Shown piece by piece: positions 1-5,878 of a DNA stretch of 8,701 nucleotides. Both the position numbers and the translations under genes were made by a program. This DNA comes from an uncultured Planctomycetaceae bacterium (GTDB lineage Bacteria; Planctomycetota; Planctomycetia; Planctomycetales; Planctomycetaceae). Every line of letters starts with the position of its first letter. The first letter of the stretch is position 1. The stretch is taken from the NCBI GenBank assembly GCA_937975745.1, contig CALJUK010000403.1:1-8701 (forward strand). Direction: 5' to 3'. The notes beneath the pieces were generated by a model. The model was not told the DNA's origin. It ran no database searches and saw nothing but the letters and a program-made list of their open reading frames with translations.

Positions 1-95
1 GCCTGTCCGTCTACCAGGAGAGCTTCCGCAGCCCTTACACCACAATGGGCGAAGAGATCTTTCAGAACGCCTGGGATCACACACCCAAAGGGTAG
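1..95 (+). CDS. C-terminal end of an unidentified protein (partial)
   Basis: An open frame enters from the left edge (first full codon at 3) and stops at TAG 93-95, giving about 30 residues that end in EEIFQNAWDHTPKG. The residue mix (several aromatics, balanced charge, no runs of Arg or Pro) reads like real coding sequence rather than a chance frame. The fragment is too short to assign a family. A 114-bp gap separates it from the threonine synthase start on the same strand, so a shared transcript is possible but not shown. The function is unknown. Confidence 0.5.
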   Translation, partial: LSVYQESFRSPYTTMGEEIFQNAWDHTPKG

Positions 96-209
96 AACCG
101 CCAGACAACATTTCCTCGCCACCTGCAGGCCCGTGGATCGCAGACAATTCTCTCGGGATACTTCGCAAGCTGGCAATCACATTCGCAAGACGGAAAGAAT
201 CGCATCTCG

Positions 210-1442
210 ATGACGAACGACAATCTGAAGACCGATCGCCCCACCTTTGTCACACACCTGGAATGCGGCCTGGCAGGAGATCGCTACGAAGCCGATCGGG
301 TCCACGGCCTCTCGAAGGCAGGCAGGCCGCTCCTTGTCCGCTACGACCTGACTGCATTGGGAGAACAAGTAAAGCCGAGCGACTTGGCTGCTCGGCCGGC
401 CGACCTCTGGCGATACCGCGAATTTCTCCCGGTCCGCCGCACGGAGAACATCGTCAGCCTGGGCGAATGTCACACCCCGCTGATTTCCCTCCCCCGATTG
501 CAGGCCGGAACGGGGGAGCTTCTGATCAAAGACGAAGGCCGGCTGCCAACCGGATCGTTCAAAGCCCGAGGACTCTGCATGGCCGTAACGATGGCCAAAG
601 AGCTGGGGATCACGAGGGTGGCTATGCCGACGAACGGAAATGCGGGAGCCGCATTGGCCGCGTACTCGACTCGGGCTGGCATCACGAGTTATGTCTTCTG
701 CCCGGACGATACTCCGGAAATCAACGTCCGAGAGATTGCCGCCCAGGGGGCGAAGGTCTGGCGAGTAAACGGCCTGATCAACGATTGCGGCCGAATCGTC
801 GGAGAAGGAAAGGAATCCATGGGTTGGTTCGACTTCTCCACGTTGAAGGAACCCTACCGCATCGAAGGCAAGAAGACGATGGGCCTCGAACTCGCCGATC
901 AACTTGGCTGGAAGGTGCCGGACGTCATCTTTTATCCCACGGGGGGTGGCACGGGGCTGATCGGCATGTGGAAGGCCTTCAACGAACTGAAGGAGATCGG
1001 CTGGTTGACCGGAAAGCTGCCGCGAATGGTCGCCGTCCAGGCGAGTGGGTGTGCCCCCATCGTGAAGGCCTTCGAAGAGGGAACCGAACATGCGGAGTTA
1101 TGGAAGAACGCCCACACCGTCGCCTCGGGGATTCGCGTGCCGGTTGCCGTCGGCGATTTCCTGATTCTGCGGGCAGTCCGCGAGAGTAACGGATTCGCCG
1201 TGGCCGTCGAAGACGAAGCCATCCTGGCAGCGCGTGACGAAGTCTCGGAGCGAGAAGGATTCCTGATGTGTCCGGAAGGTGCCGCCACGTACGCCGCCTG
1301 GAAGCAGGAAGTGGCCAGCGGACGCGTCAGTCCGGACGAGTCCGCCGTCTTGTTCAACTGCGCCAGCGGGCTGAAGTACGATCTGCCCCCCATGCCCCAC
1401 AAGCTCGATTGTCATCAACCGGTCGACTACAGCCAGTTGTAA
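210..1442 (+). CDS. thrC: threonine synthase (PLP-dependent, fold type II)
   Basis: This 410-residue cytoplasmic enzyme should convert O-phosphohomoserine to threonine and phosphate, the last step of threonine synthesis. Visible hallmarks are the PLP-lysine motif TGSFKARG (Lys118), the cofactor-contacting loop PTNGNAG (140-146) and the glycine-rich phosphate cup TGGGTG (244-249). The N-terminal stretch LECGLAGDRYEAD...GRPLLVRYDL (about 17-47) matches the leader region of this family. In many relatives it carries a four-cysteine zinc ribbon; here only Cys19 remains and the other expected Cys positions are Ala or other residues. The ATG at 210 is preceded by GGAAAG (192-197), a rather distant Shine-Dalgarno. 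The next in-frame Met is residue 124, inside the active-site region, so this start is secure. A paralogous fold-type II enzyme such as cysteate synthase is a less likely alternative. Confidence 0.93.
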   Translation: MTNDNLKTDRPTFVTHLECGLAGDRYEADRVHGLSKAGRPLLVRYDLTALGEQVKPSDLAARPADLWRYREFLPVRRTENIVSLGECHTPLISLPRLQAGTGELLIKDEGRLPTGSFKARGLCMAVTMAKELGITRVAMPTNGNAGAALAAYSTRAGITSYVFCPDDTPEINVREIAAQGAKVWRVNGLINDCGRIVGEGKESMGWFDFSTLKEPYRIEGKKTMGLELADQLGWKVPDVIFYPTGGGTGLIGMWKAFNELKEIGWLTGKLPRMVAVQASGCAPIVKAFEEGTEHAELWKNAHTVASGIRVPVAVGDFLILRAVRESNGFAVAVEDEAILAARDEVSEREGFLMCPEGAATYAAWKQEVASGRVSPDESAVLFNCASGLKYDLPPMPHKLDCHQPVDYSQL

Positions 1443-1612
1443 TACAGCCAGAAGTGAAACATTTTTGAGCGATTCGGCGCAGACACCAGCAGACTGAGCG
1501 AACCATGCGTGCTTTGGGCTTCTCGGTTCGACTGGCGTCTTCTCGCTTTAACTGACGCGTCGCCTTCACATCCTCTCACTCACCGCGGCGCCACTCGTTA
1601 CCTCGGTGGCCG
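1443..1612. other. convergent intergenic spacer
   Basis: This lies between the stop codons of thrC (+) and the LamG/propeller gene (-). Two short perfect inverted repeats are visible: CGAACC 1499-1504 with GGTTCG 1525-1530, and GCGTC 1535-1539 with GACGC 1554-1558. Neither is followed by a T-tract, so no intrinsic terminator can be claimed. I see no gene here. Confidence 0.5.
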
Positions 1613-3280
1613 TTACTCCCGCGGTTGATTGGGCAGAGCCCGCACGGCATCGACGGAAAGCGCTCCGTCGTAAAATCGCAGGTCCTGCAGCCTGCCCTGG
1701 AAGTAGTCTCGCGGGCCAAAGCCAACTTGTAGCGGCGCCTTGCTGGACACATCCAGATCGGCTGCGAACGGCGTCGATTCGCTCGTCAATTCTCCATCGA
1801 CATACAGCATCAATCGGCCGTTGTCACGAACCGCCGCCAGATGATGCCAGCCCGGCAGCAATGCACTGTCATGTGTCGCCACGTGGCCAATTTCGACAGA
1901 GTGCACTCGGCCAGCCGGCAAAGTGCCCGCGAACAAACGTCCGTCATACACCGCCATGGACCAGACGCGGCGAAATTTGACATCGGGAGTCATATCCAGG
2001 CGAGCCACTTTCGCCCAATCCTGGCCGCCATCAAAGCGGTAGACTTCCCCCATCGGAAGCGAACCACCGTACATCTGGCCGTTATAGACAATCAACGGCA
2101 TGCTTTCTTTCTCTTCGCCAAATTGGCCGACCAGTTCCCACTTCGCGGTTCCCTTCTGCACGCCACCAAATCGGTAAACGCGCGCGTTGGGCCATTCGCT
2201 CACGTACAGTTCACCGCGATAAACCGCAAAGCCGTAGGTCTGTGTTGCCTCGGGCAGAATTCCCAAATGCTCCCAGGTCTTCCCGTCAAAGCGATAGACC
2301 GCACCCTGGTCGTAGCCAGTTGCGTAGATATGGTCGTTGAACACACCCAGCGCTTCGACGCGTTTGCCATCGGGAGTCCCACAAGAGGTCCACTCGGTTC
2401 CCCCTTCGTATCGGAAAAAGCCAGCCGGAGCGTACATCGACGAGGCGTACAGCTTTCCTTGGAACACAGCCATTCCGTTGATTGCTTCGGTCTCGGGAAG
2501 TTGCCCACAGTCGACCCACTTGTTGGGTGGCTGCCAGCGGTAGACGCGGCCTCCCATGTTGGGATTGTCTGACTCCGCCAAGGCAGAGCCAGCCAGTCGG
2601 TAGCGGCTGACACCGGCATACAATTCACCGTTGTAAACCGCTAGTGATGAAACCGAGTTGCACCGATCCGGTGCGCCCAGGTCATGCCACTTCGTGCCAT
2701 CAAAGCGGAACACCCGACCTGCCTGCTCGACACCCGCCTCACACGTTCCCGCGAACAGACTCCCGTTGTGGACAGCCAACGAGTAAATCAGCACGGCATT
2801 GCCGAGGCGTCCGTGGTCGGCCCACTCACCCGGCTGGCTGCCATTGTCGATGCCGAATTCCACGTTCCGGTACAACGACTGACTGGAAGTAACACCTGCA
2901 GCGGTGTGCAGTCCCAACTGAATCCCTCGCCGCGTCTTCGGATCGTACTGGCTGAGAATATCTCCCGGGACGTCGCCCGTTGGCGACCGTACAAACACCC
3001 GAACGCCCACGGAAAAGTCGCCGTTCGTCGGCAACACTCCCTGTGGGAGACCAATCCAGGCGGACTTGCCGTCGAACTCGGCACTCGAATACCCCGCTTC
3101 GACGCCAAACTTCACACCGTGGATTGTCCCGTCGTGTCCGTGGCCGGAATGATCCTGGGCATCGTCCGTCAAGGGGTAGTGAGCGATCAGCTTCGGCTCG
3201 GCCGCCGGAATTGCAACCGGTGACAACCAATTGATCACAACAAGCGCAAGGTAGACGACGGCGTGGGGAAAACATTTCAT
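1613..3280 (-). CDS. exported LamG-like jellyroll protein with an internal seven-repeat beta-propeller
   Basis: This is a 555-residue protein of unknown substrate. The ATG at 3278-3280 is chosen because it opens a clear signal peptide (MKC..., hydrophobic 7-25, likely cut after PVAIPAA) and has AGGACGAG 8 nt upstream. The open frame extends about 187 codons further upstream but is Arg-rich and antisense-like there. Residues 31-146 read as the first half of a LamG/concanavalin-like jellyroll (LIAHYPLTDDAQDHSGHGHDG, AEFDGKSAWIGLP, FSVGVRVFV). Residues 476-550 read as its second half (GWHHLAAVRDNGRLMLYVDGE, LQDLRFYDGALS). Between them are seven repeats of the pattern AVYNGELYAG...GRVYRFDG..W..LG, starting near 168, 212, 269, 310, 350, 395 and 440. 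The strand EWADHG (152-157) before repeat 1 would complete repeat 7, as in propeller ring closure. It probably acts in the periplasm or at the cell surface, perhaps binding carbohydrate or another ligand (inference). No catalytic motif was recognised. Confidence 0.82.
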   Translation of the reverse strand: MKCFPHAVVYLALVVINWLSPVAIPAAEPKLIAHYPLTDDAQDHSGHGHDGTIHGVKFGVEAGYSSAEFDGKSAWIGLPQGVLPTNGDFSVGVRVFVRSPTGDVPGDILSQYDPKTRRGIQLGLHTAAGVTSSQSLYRNVEFGIDNGSQPGEWADHGRLGNAVLIYSLAVHNGSLFAGTCEAGVEQAGRVFRFDGTKWHDLGAPDRCNSVSSLAVYNGELYAGVSRYRLAGSALAESDNPNMGGRVYRWQPPNKWVDCGQLPETEAINGMAVFQGKLYASSMYAPAGFFRYEGGTEWTSCGTPDGKRVEALGVFNDHIYATGYDQGAVYRFDGKTWEHLGILPEATQTYGFAVYRGELYVSEWPNARVYRFGGVQKGTAKWELVGQFGEEKESMPLIVYNGQMYGGSLPMGEVYRFDGGQDWAKVARLDMTPDVKFRRVWSMAVYDGRLFAGTLPAGRVHSVEIGHVATHDSALLPGWHHLAAVRDNGRLMLYVDGELTSESTPFAADLDVSSKAPLQVGFGPRDYFQGRLQDLRFYDGALSVDAVRALPNQPRE

Positions 3281-3303
3281 TGTGCGAACTCGTCCTGGTC
3301 GAA

Positions 3304-3366
3304 ATCGTCGGGAAGCGGTAACAGTCGAAAAACCGTTTCCGACGATACCCCACAGCCGAGCGTCGG
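3304..3366. repeat. overlapping inverted repeats sharing one central arm
   Basis: CCGACGAT at 3339-3346 is the exact reverse complement of ATCGTCGG at 3304-3311 (8 bp). Its first six bases also match CGTCGG at 3361-3366 (6 bp). The central arm can therefore pair with either neighbour but not both, which is a geometry seen in attenuators and switches. On the minus strand, the 3361-3366/3339-3344 hairpin is followed six bases later by a run of five T (3332-3328). This makes a weak terminator conceivable. Confidence 0.4.
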
Positions 3367-3388
3367 TCAACGAGTTGTCTGTTACCGC
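3315..3388. repeat. perfect 10-bp inverted repeat framing the candidate promoter
   Basis: GCGGTAACAG at 3315-3324 is matched exactly by its reverse complement CTGTTACCGC at 3379-3388. The arm centres are 64 bp apart, about six helical turns, with the candidate promoter between them. The arms could be two operator half-sites or the outer stem of an RNA structure if transcription starts further upstream. Both readings are inference. Confidence 0.55.
3342..3370 (-). promoter_or_regulatory. candidate sigma-70-type promoter for the LamG/propeller gene
   Basis: Read on the minus strand, TTGACC (3370-3365) and TATCGT (3347-3342) are separated by exactly 17 bp. They match the housekeeping consensus at 5 of 6 and 4 of 6 positions. 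The implied transcript would start near 3335 and leave a leader of about 55 nt before the ATG at 3280. The pairing is suggestive but was found by eye, and planctomycete promoter consensus is not well defined. Confidence 0.4.
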
Positions 3389-3414
3389 CATCCGGGCCCG
3401 ATTCGCCCGTGGAG

Positions 3415-3768
3415 TTACATCGAAAACATGGCCCACAAGAGACTGACTACGCCGGCGGCGAACAGCCCCATACCGATCTTCCCCCAGGTCTCGGGGTCCA
3501 TGCCCCGATATGCTTTCCACAACCCGGCGAAATGACAGTAGGACCCCCAGATCAGATAGGAGACGCCCGTCCGAACAGCAGCCGTGTCGTAGACGTTGAG
3601 ACCGTCGTTGATCGACCCCACCTCCCGGCTGTGAAACGGCACGACGATGACGCCCTGCTGGGTGAGAATGCAGTACAGTCCGTAACCGATAAAGCCAATC
3701 GCAGCGGGGATCCCGAGCAGCCAATCGACAAACCCAAGTCGTTTCCAATCCATGTGAACCACGCTCAT
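3415..3768 (-). CDS. small integral membrane protein, three predicted helices
   Basis: This protein of about 117 residues is of unknown function. Three hydrophobic segments are visible: GIPAAIGFIGYGLYCILT, then GVSYLIWGSYCHFAGLW, then IGMGLFAAGVVSLLWAMFSM at the C-terminus. A polar stretch of about 30 residues (FHSREVGSINDGLNVYD) lies between the first two. The start is uncertain. ATG at 3766-3768 is preferred, but GTG at 3778-3780 (+4 residues) and ATG at 3751-3753 (-5 residues, giving MDWKRLGF) are also possible, and none has a clear Shine-Dalgarno. The gene is followed 134 bp later by the LamG/propeller gene on the same strand, so they might be co-transcribed, although a candidate promoter lies between them. 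I do not recognise the family. Confidence 0.72.
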   Translation of the reverse strand: MSVVHMDWKRLGFVDWLLGIPAAIGFIGYGLYCILTQQGVIVVPFHSREVGSINDGLNVYDTAAVRTGVSYLIWGSYCHFAGLWKAYRGMDPETWGKIGMGLFAAGVVSLLWAMFSM

Positions 3769-3780
3769 TCTGACGGACAC

Positions 3781-3806
3781 CGTGGCGTCTCGTCTCTACC
3801 GCCACG
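3781..3806 (-). promoter_or_regulatory. hairpin in front of the membrane-protein start
   Basis: CGTGGCG (3781-3787) and CGCCACG (3800-3806) form a perfect 7-bp GC-rich inverted repeat with a 12-nt loop. It sits directly before the possible GTG start and 12 nt before the preferred ATG. In mRNA it could sequester ribosome-loading sequence. No promoter with good match was found upstream of it. Confidence 0.35.
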
Positions 3807-3865
3807 CTCCGCCTTCTGTTCCTGTAGAACCCAGACGACAAGTCTACTGGGCGAACTCAACAAAG

Positions 3866-3899
3866 AAAGGCCGTAACCCATTTCGGAGTTACGACCTTT
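3866..3899 (-). terminator. intrinsic terminator of tRNA-Gln
   Basis: On the minus strand AAAGGTCGTAAC (3899-3888) pairs with GTTACGGCCTTT (3877-3866). This gives a 12-bp stem with a single G-U wobble and a 10-nt loop. The 3' arm ends in TTT and continues CTTTGTTG, giving a T-rich tail. It begins 30 nt after the tRNA-Gln 3' end, in the right orientation to end that transcript. Confidence 0.75.
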
Positions 3900-3928
3900 G
3901 GGGTTCGCGTGTCGGTCTGTCGAATAAG

Positions 3929-3999
3929 TTCCCTCCCCAGGATTCGAACCTGAACTAACTGATCCAGAATCAGTCGTGCTGCCGTTACACTAGGAGGGA
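3929..3999 (-). tRNA. tRNA-Gln (anticodon CTG)
   Basis: The minus strand folds into a complete 71-nt cloverleaf. The acceptor is TCCCTCC/GGAGGGA (7 bp) and the D arm GTG/CAC has a TAACGGCAG loop. The anticodon stem ACTGA/TCAGT has loop TTCTGGA, giving anticodon CTG, which reads CAG. The variable loop is 4 nt, and the T stem TCAGG/CCTGG (one T-G pair) has loop TTCGAAT. The U1-A72 end pair is the pair used by Glu-tRNA(Gln) amidotransferase to recognise bacterial tRNA-Gln. The discriminator base is A and CCA is not encoded, so it must be added after processing. An intrinsic terminator follows. Confidence 0.95.
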
Positions 4000-4076
4000 G
4001 TGTCCGCGATTGGCCCGTGTTCAACCCTTCACCGGAGTTTCGTCCGGGGCGACTGTTCGAGCAGGCGGAACTGCAG

Positions 4077-4082
4077 TATAAA
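4077..4082 (+). promoter_or_regulatory. possible -10 element of the TPR gene
   Basis: TATAAA at 4077-4082 matches the -10 consensus at 5 of 6 positions and lies 88 nt before the TPR start. At the proper spacing the upstream hexamer (TGTTCG or neighbours) is poor, so the call rests on the -10 alone. Confidence 0.25.
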
Positions 4083-4143
4083 GCGGGTGCCGGGGATCGC
4101 CAAGAGATAAAGCACGCTGTCTCGGCTGATCCTGCCAGATTGC

Positions 4144-4158
4144 AACGCGTTACGCGTT
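4144..4158 (+). promoter_or_regulatory. small hairpin next to the TPR-gene ribosome binding site
   Basis: AACGCG (4144-4149) and CGCGTT (4153-4158) form a perfect 6-bp stem with a TTA loop. The stem ends two bases before the Shine-Dalgarno GGAGA (4160-4164). It could modulate ribosome access, but it may also be chance in GC-rich DNA. Confidence 0.3.
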
Positions 4159-4169
4159 TGGAGACGTTT

Positions 4170-4991
4170 ATGATTCCTCGCCTCGGGACGCTGCAGATCA
4201 AATTTCCCCGCTGGTACAGGCAACAGGCCCTCCTGTGGGCGTTTGTTGATTTCATCCTTTGCCTGGGCATCATGGCAGTTGCGTCCGGAGTTTTGCAGGC
4301 TGCGGACGGCTTGGACGTCGAGAAGCAGGCAATGCAGAAGCAGTTGGCGGAAGTCGATCGGTCCATCGCGGCTGATGGAGTATCGGTCGCGCTTCTCTCG
4401 CGGCGAGGCGACTTGAGGTTCTTTCTCGGGCAGTTTCCCGACGCAGTCAGCGATTACGAACAGATGGTCGCACTCCAGCCGGACTTGGACACGTCTCACT
4501 GGCGGCGGGGGATCGCTTACTTCGTCGTCGGCCGATACAAGGATGCCGCCCGGCAGTTCGAGGTGTACCACTCGTTCGACGACGTCGATCGGGAGAATGG
4601 CATCTGGCGATTTCTTTCGCAGTACCGGGCCTTCGGTAAGGAGAAAGCGGCTGAAGGTCTCCTCAAATATGCCAAAGACGACCGCGAACCGTTTCCGGCG
4701 ATTTATGCCATGTTTGAAGGAAAACGCGAACCGGACGATGTCCTGGCCGAAATCCGCGGCTTGAAAATCAGCCCCGAGCAGAAGTCGGCCCGGCTGTTTT
4801 ATGCCGAGCTCTACGTCGGCCTGCTCGAACTGGCGCAGAACGACCAATCTTCCGCATTGAAACATCTGCAGGCAGCTGTGGCGATCGACTGGCCACGCGA
4901 CGCTGGCTTCGGCCCGAACTACATGTGGCACGTTGCTCGTCTACAGCGAGACCAGCTCGTGGAAGAGCTGCGAAAGGCCGGGAAGCAGTAG
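4170..4991 (+). CDS. exported or anchored tetratricopeptide-repeat protein, NlpI-like
   Basis: This 273-residue protein is probably a protein-protein interaction scaffold in the periplasm or at a membrane. The ATG at 4170 is chosen because GGAGA ends 5 nt upstream and because it opens a basic then hydrophobic N-terminus (KFPRWYRQQ, then LLWAFVDFILCLGIMAVASG, residues 21-40). The frame can be extended to a GTG at 4017, only 17 bp from the tRNA gene, but that extension looks non-coding. After a short helix (50-68), two TPR units are readable at about 75-104 (LSRRGDLRFFLGQFPDAVSDYEQ) and 109-138 (WRRGIAYFVVGRYKDAARQFE). A third TPR-like pair lies near 209-240. The middle (NGIWRFLSQYRAFGKEKA, REPFPAIYAMFEGK) and the YMWHVARLQ near the end resemble NlpI-like TPR proteins. 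It is convergent with the next gene. Confidence 0.83.
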   Translation: MIPRLGTLQIKFPRWYRQQALLWAFVDFILCLGIMAVASGVLQAADGLDVEKQAMQKQLAEVDRSIAADGVSVALLSRRGDLRFFLGQFPDAVSDYEQMVALQPDLDTSHWRRGIAYFVVGRYKDAARQFEVYHSFDDVDRENGIWRFLSQYRAFGKEKAAEGLLKYAKDDREPFPAIYAMFEGKREPDDVLAEIRGLKISPEQKSARLFYAELYVGLLELAQNDQSSALKHLQAAVAIDWPRDAGFGPNYMWHVARLQRDQLVEELRKAGKQ

Positions 4992-5002
4992 GGCGATATC
5001 AC

Positions 5003-5058
5003 ATTCGTCCGCGAATACCTGGGAATCGAACTCGTGTGGACAGTGCGGCCTCCACACG
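5003..5058. terminator. two hairpins in a convergent spacer, possible weak terminators
   Basis: Between the stop codons of the TPR gene (4991) and the converging gene (5103), CGTGTGGA (5033-5040) and TCCACACG (5051-5058) form a perfect 8-bp inverted repeat with a 10-nt loop. ATTCG (5003-5007) and CGAAT (5012-5016) form a second 5-bp stem with a 4-nt loop. No T-tract follows on either strand, so rho-independent function is doubtful. Confidence 0.3.
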
Positions 5059-5102
5059 GTCGCGGCGCACACCACCGAGCGGGTTAAATGCGTCGAGCGA
5101 GA

Positions 5103-5540
5103 TTACTCCGACGACTTCAACTGGCCAGCGGCCGAGGCGAGGTATCGCCGCCGCCGCCGGACAGCGGGTTCGCTGGCCTGGTCCGCTGCGCGGAGGTCTT
5201 CCAGCGTTGCTTCACAGTATCGGCAGCCAGCCTGCTGCAGGTGAAAGTCGAGATAGTCCTGCCATTCTCGGGGGAGGACACCGAGCAGAGACATTCCCCA
5301 CTGCTCGCGGGTTGGACAACTGACCCGATTGCGTCGCCAGATCGCCCCAACGGAGTGAGCCCCCAGATCCCCGGCCGCCAGCAGGCGGGCAACTCGGCGG
5401 CGCAGTTCGGGGGAGTCCCGGAGCTGCAGCTCAAGCGTCGCCATCTGTCCCTGGGGCAGCGACTCGTCTAACCAGGCGCGCAGGACCTCGTCGCTGCGAA
5501 AATTCTCTGGGGAGTGAGGTAGGAGTGAATCCTGATTCAT
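5103..5540 (-). CDS. small HX5CX2C protein, putative metal-binding or anti-sigma-like (Planctomycete-type)
   Basis: This is a 145-residue soluble protein. The N-terminal half (about 15-55) is helical and acidic-basic, with a sequence (LRAWLDESLPQGQMATLE) of the kind seen in short regulatory helices. It is followed by RRNRVSCPTREQWGMSLLGVLP (69-90) and then DYLDFHLQQAGCRYCEATLEDL (95-116). His100, Cys106 and Cys109 form an HX5CX2C pattern, close to but longer than the HX3CX2C of zinc-type anti-sigma factors. Cys75 could be a fourth ligand. The C-terminus is basic (five consecutive Arg near 128-132). I recall similar small proteins from planctomycetes, often of unassigned function, so an anti-sigma or sigma-associated role is inference. 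No sigma-factor gene lies beside it here. The ATG at 5538-5540 has AGGG 7 nt upstream. The gene is divergent from the transketolase genes. Confidence 0.75.
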   Translation of the reverse strand: MNQDSLLPHSPENFRSDEVLRAWLDESLPQGQMATLELQLRDSPELRRRVARLLAAGDLGAHSVGAIWRRNRVSCPTREQWGMSLLGVLPREWQDYLDFHLQQAGCRYCEATLEDLRAADQASEPAVRRRRRYLASAAGQLKSSE

Positions 5541-5781
5541 CTGCTGACCCTACTCTGCTTCGAGATCATCCCCAACTTAGGTGATTCGTGGATGGTGGTC
5601 GTTCGGAATTCTCTCGTCGGGAGGCACCTTATATCGTTTTCCAGCTGCAAATTGTCGCACGAGCATCATAATCCCGTTCCCGGCCGCTTGCTACCGCCGG
5701 TCTCTCCCGCTAGCATGAGCGGCGTGGCGGGACCCGAGGACCACTCAGCAGCGTACAGGGTACGTTCATCGAGCGGCTTCC

Positions 5782-5804
5782 CGTGTGCGCGGGGACGTGT
5801 GCGC
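5782..5804 (+). repeat. 9-bp direct repeat CGTGTGCGC, two copies
   Basis: Exact copies lie at 5782-5790 and 5796-5804, with a period of 14 bp. They are within the transketolase upstream region. Confidence 0.5.
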
Positions 5805-5828
5805 AATCAACCGTTAGTGGTTGGTCTC

Positions 5829-5850
5829 GTCATGCAGTGCGAGTCATGCA
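5829..5850 (+). repeat. 8-bp direct repeat GTCATGCA, two copies
   Basis: Exact copies lie at 5829-5836 and 5843-5850. The 14-bp period is the same as that of the preceding repeat pair. Confidence 0.45.
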
Positions 5851-5851
5851 C

Positions 5852-5878
5852 CGCCTGGCCACGCCGCGCGCCTGGCCA
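5852..5878 (+). repeat. 10-bp direct repeat CGCCTGGCCA, two copies
   Basis: Exact copies lie at 5852-5861 and 5869-5878, with a period of 17 bp. A partial third copy, CGCCTGA, is at 5884-5890. The second copy ends 58 bp before the transketolase start codon. Confidence 0.5.

Noticed and set aside
177..1091. Long minus-strand open frame (304 codons) opposite thrC
   Set aside because: It is an antisense shadow of a clear threonine synthase gene, common in GC-rich DNA. No family motif is present.
3281..3841. Upstream extension of the LamG/propeller frame by 187 codons
   Set aside because: The extension is Arg-rich, lacks domain features and lies antisense-like over the membrane-protein gene in another frame. 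The signal peptide begins at the ATG 3280.
4017..4169. GTG-start extension of the TPR protein
   Set aside because: It would begin 17 bp from the tRNA gene and would place the signal-like segment deep inside the protein. The ATG at 4170 has a good ribosome binding site.
4029..4931. 300-codon minus-strand frame opposite the TPR gene
   Set aside because: It is a shadow frame. The plus strand has recognisable TPR repeats, a signal segment and a ribosome binding site.
5010..5045. tRNA-like T-arm motif (GGGAATCGAACTC read on the plus strand)
   Set aside because: The T-stem bases do not pair beyond one position and no acceptor or anticodon arm can be found nearby.
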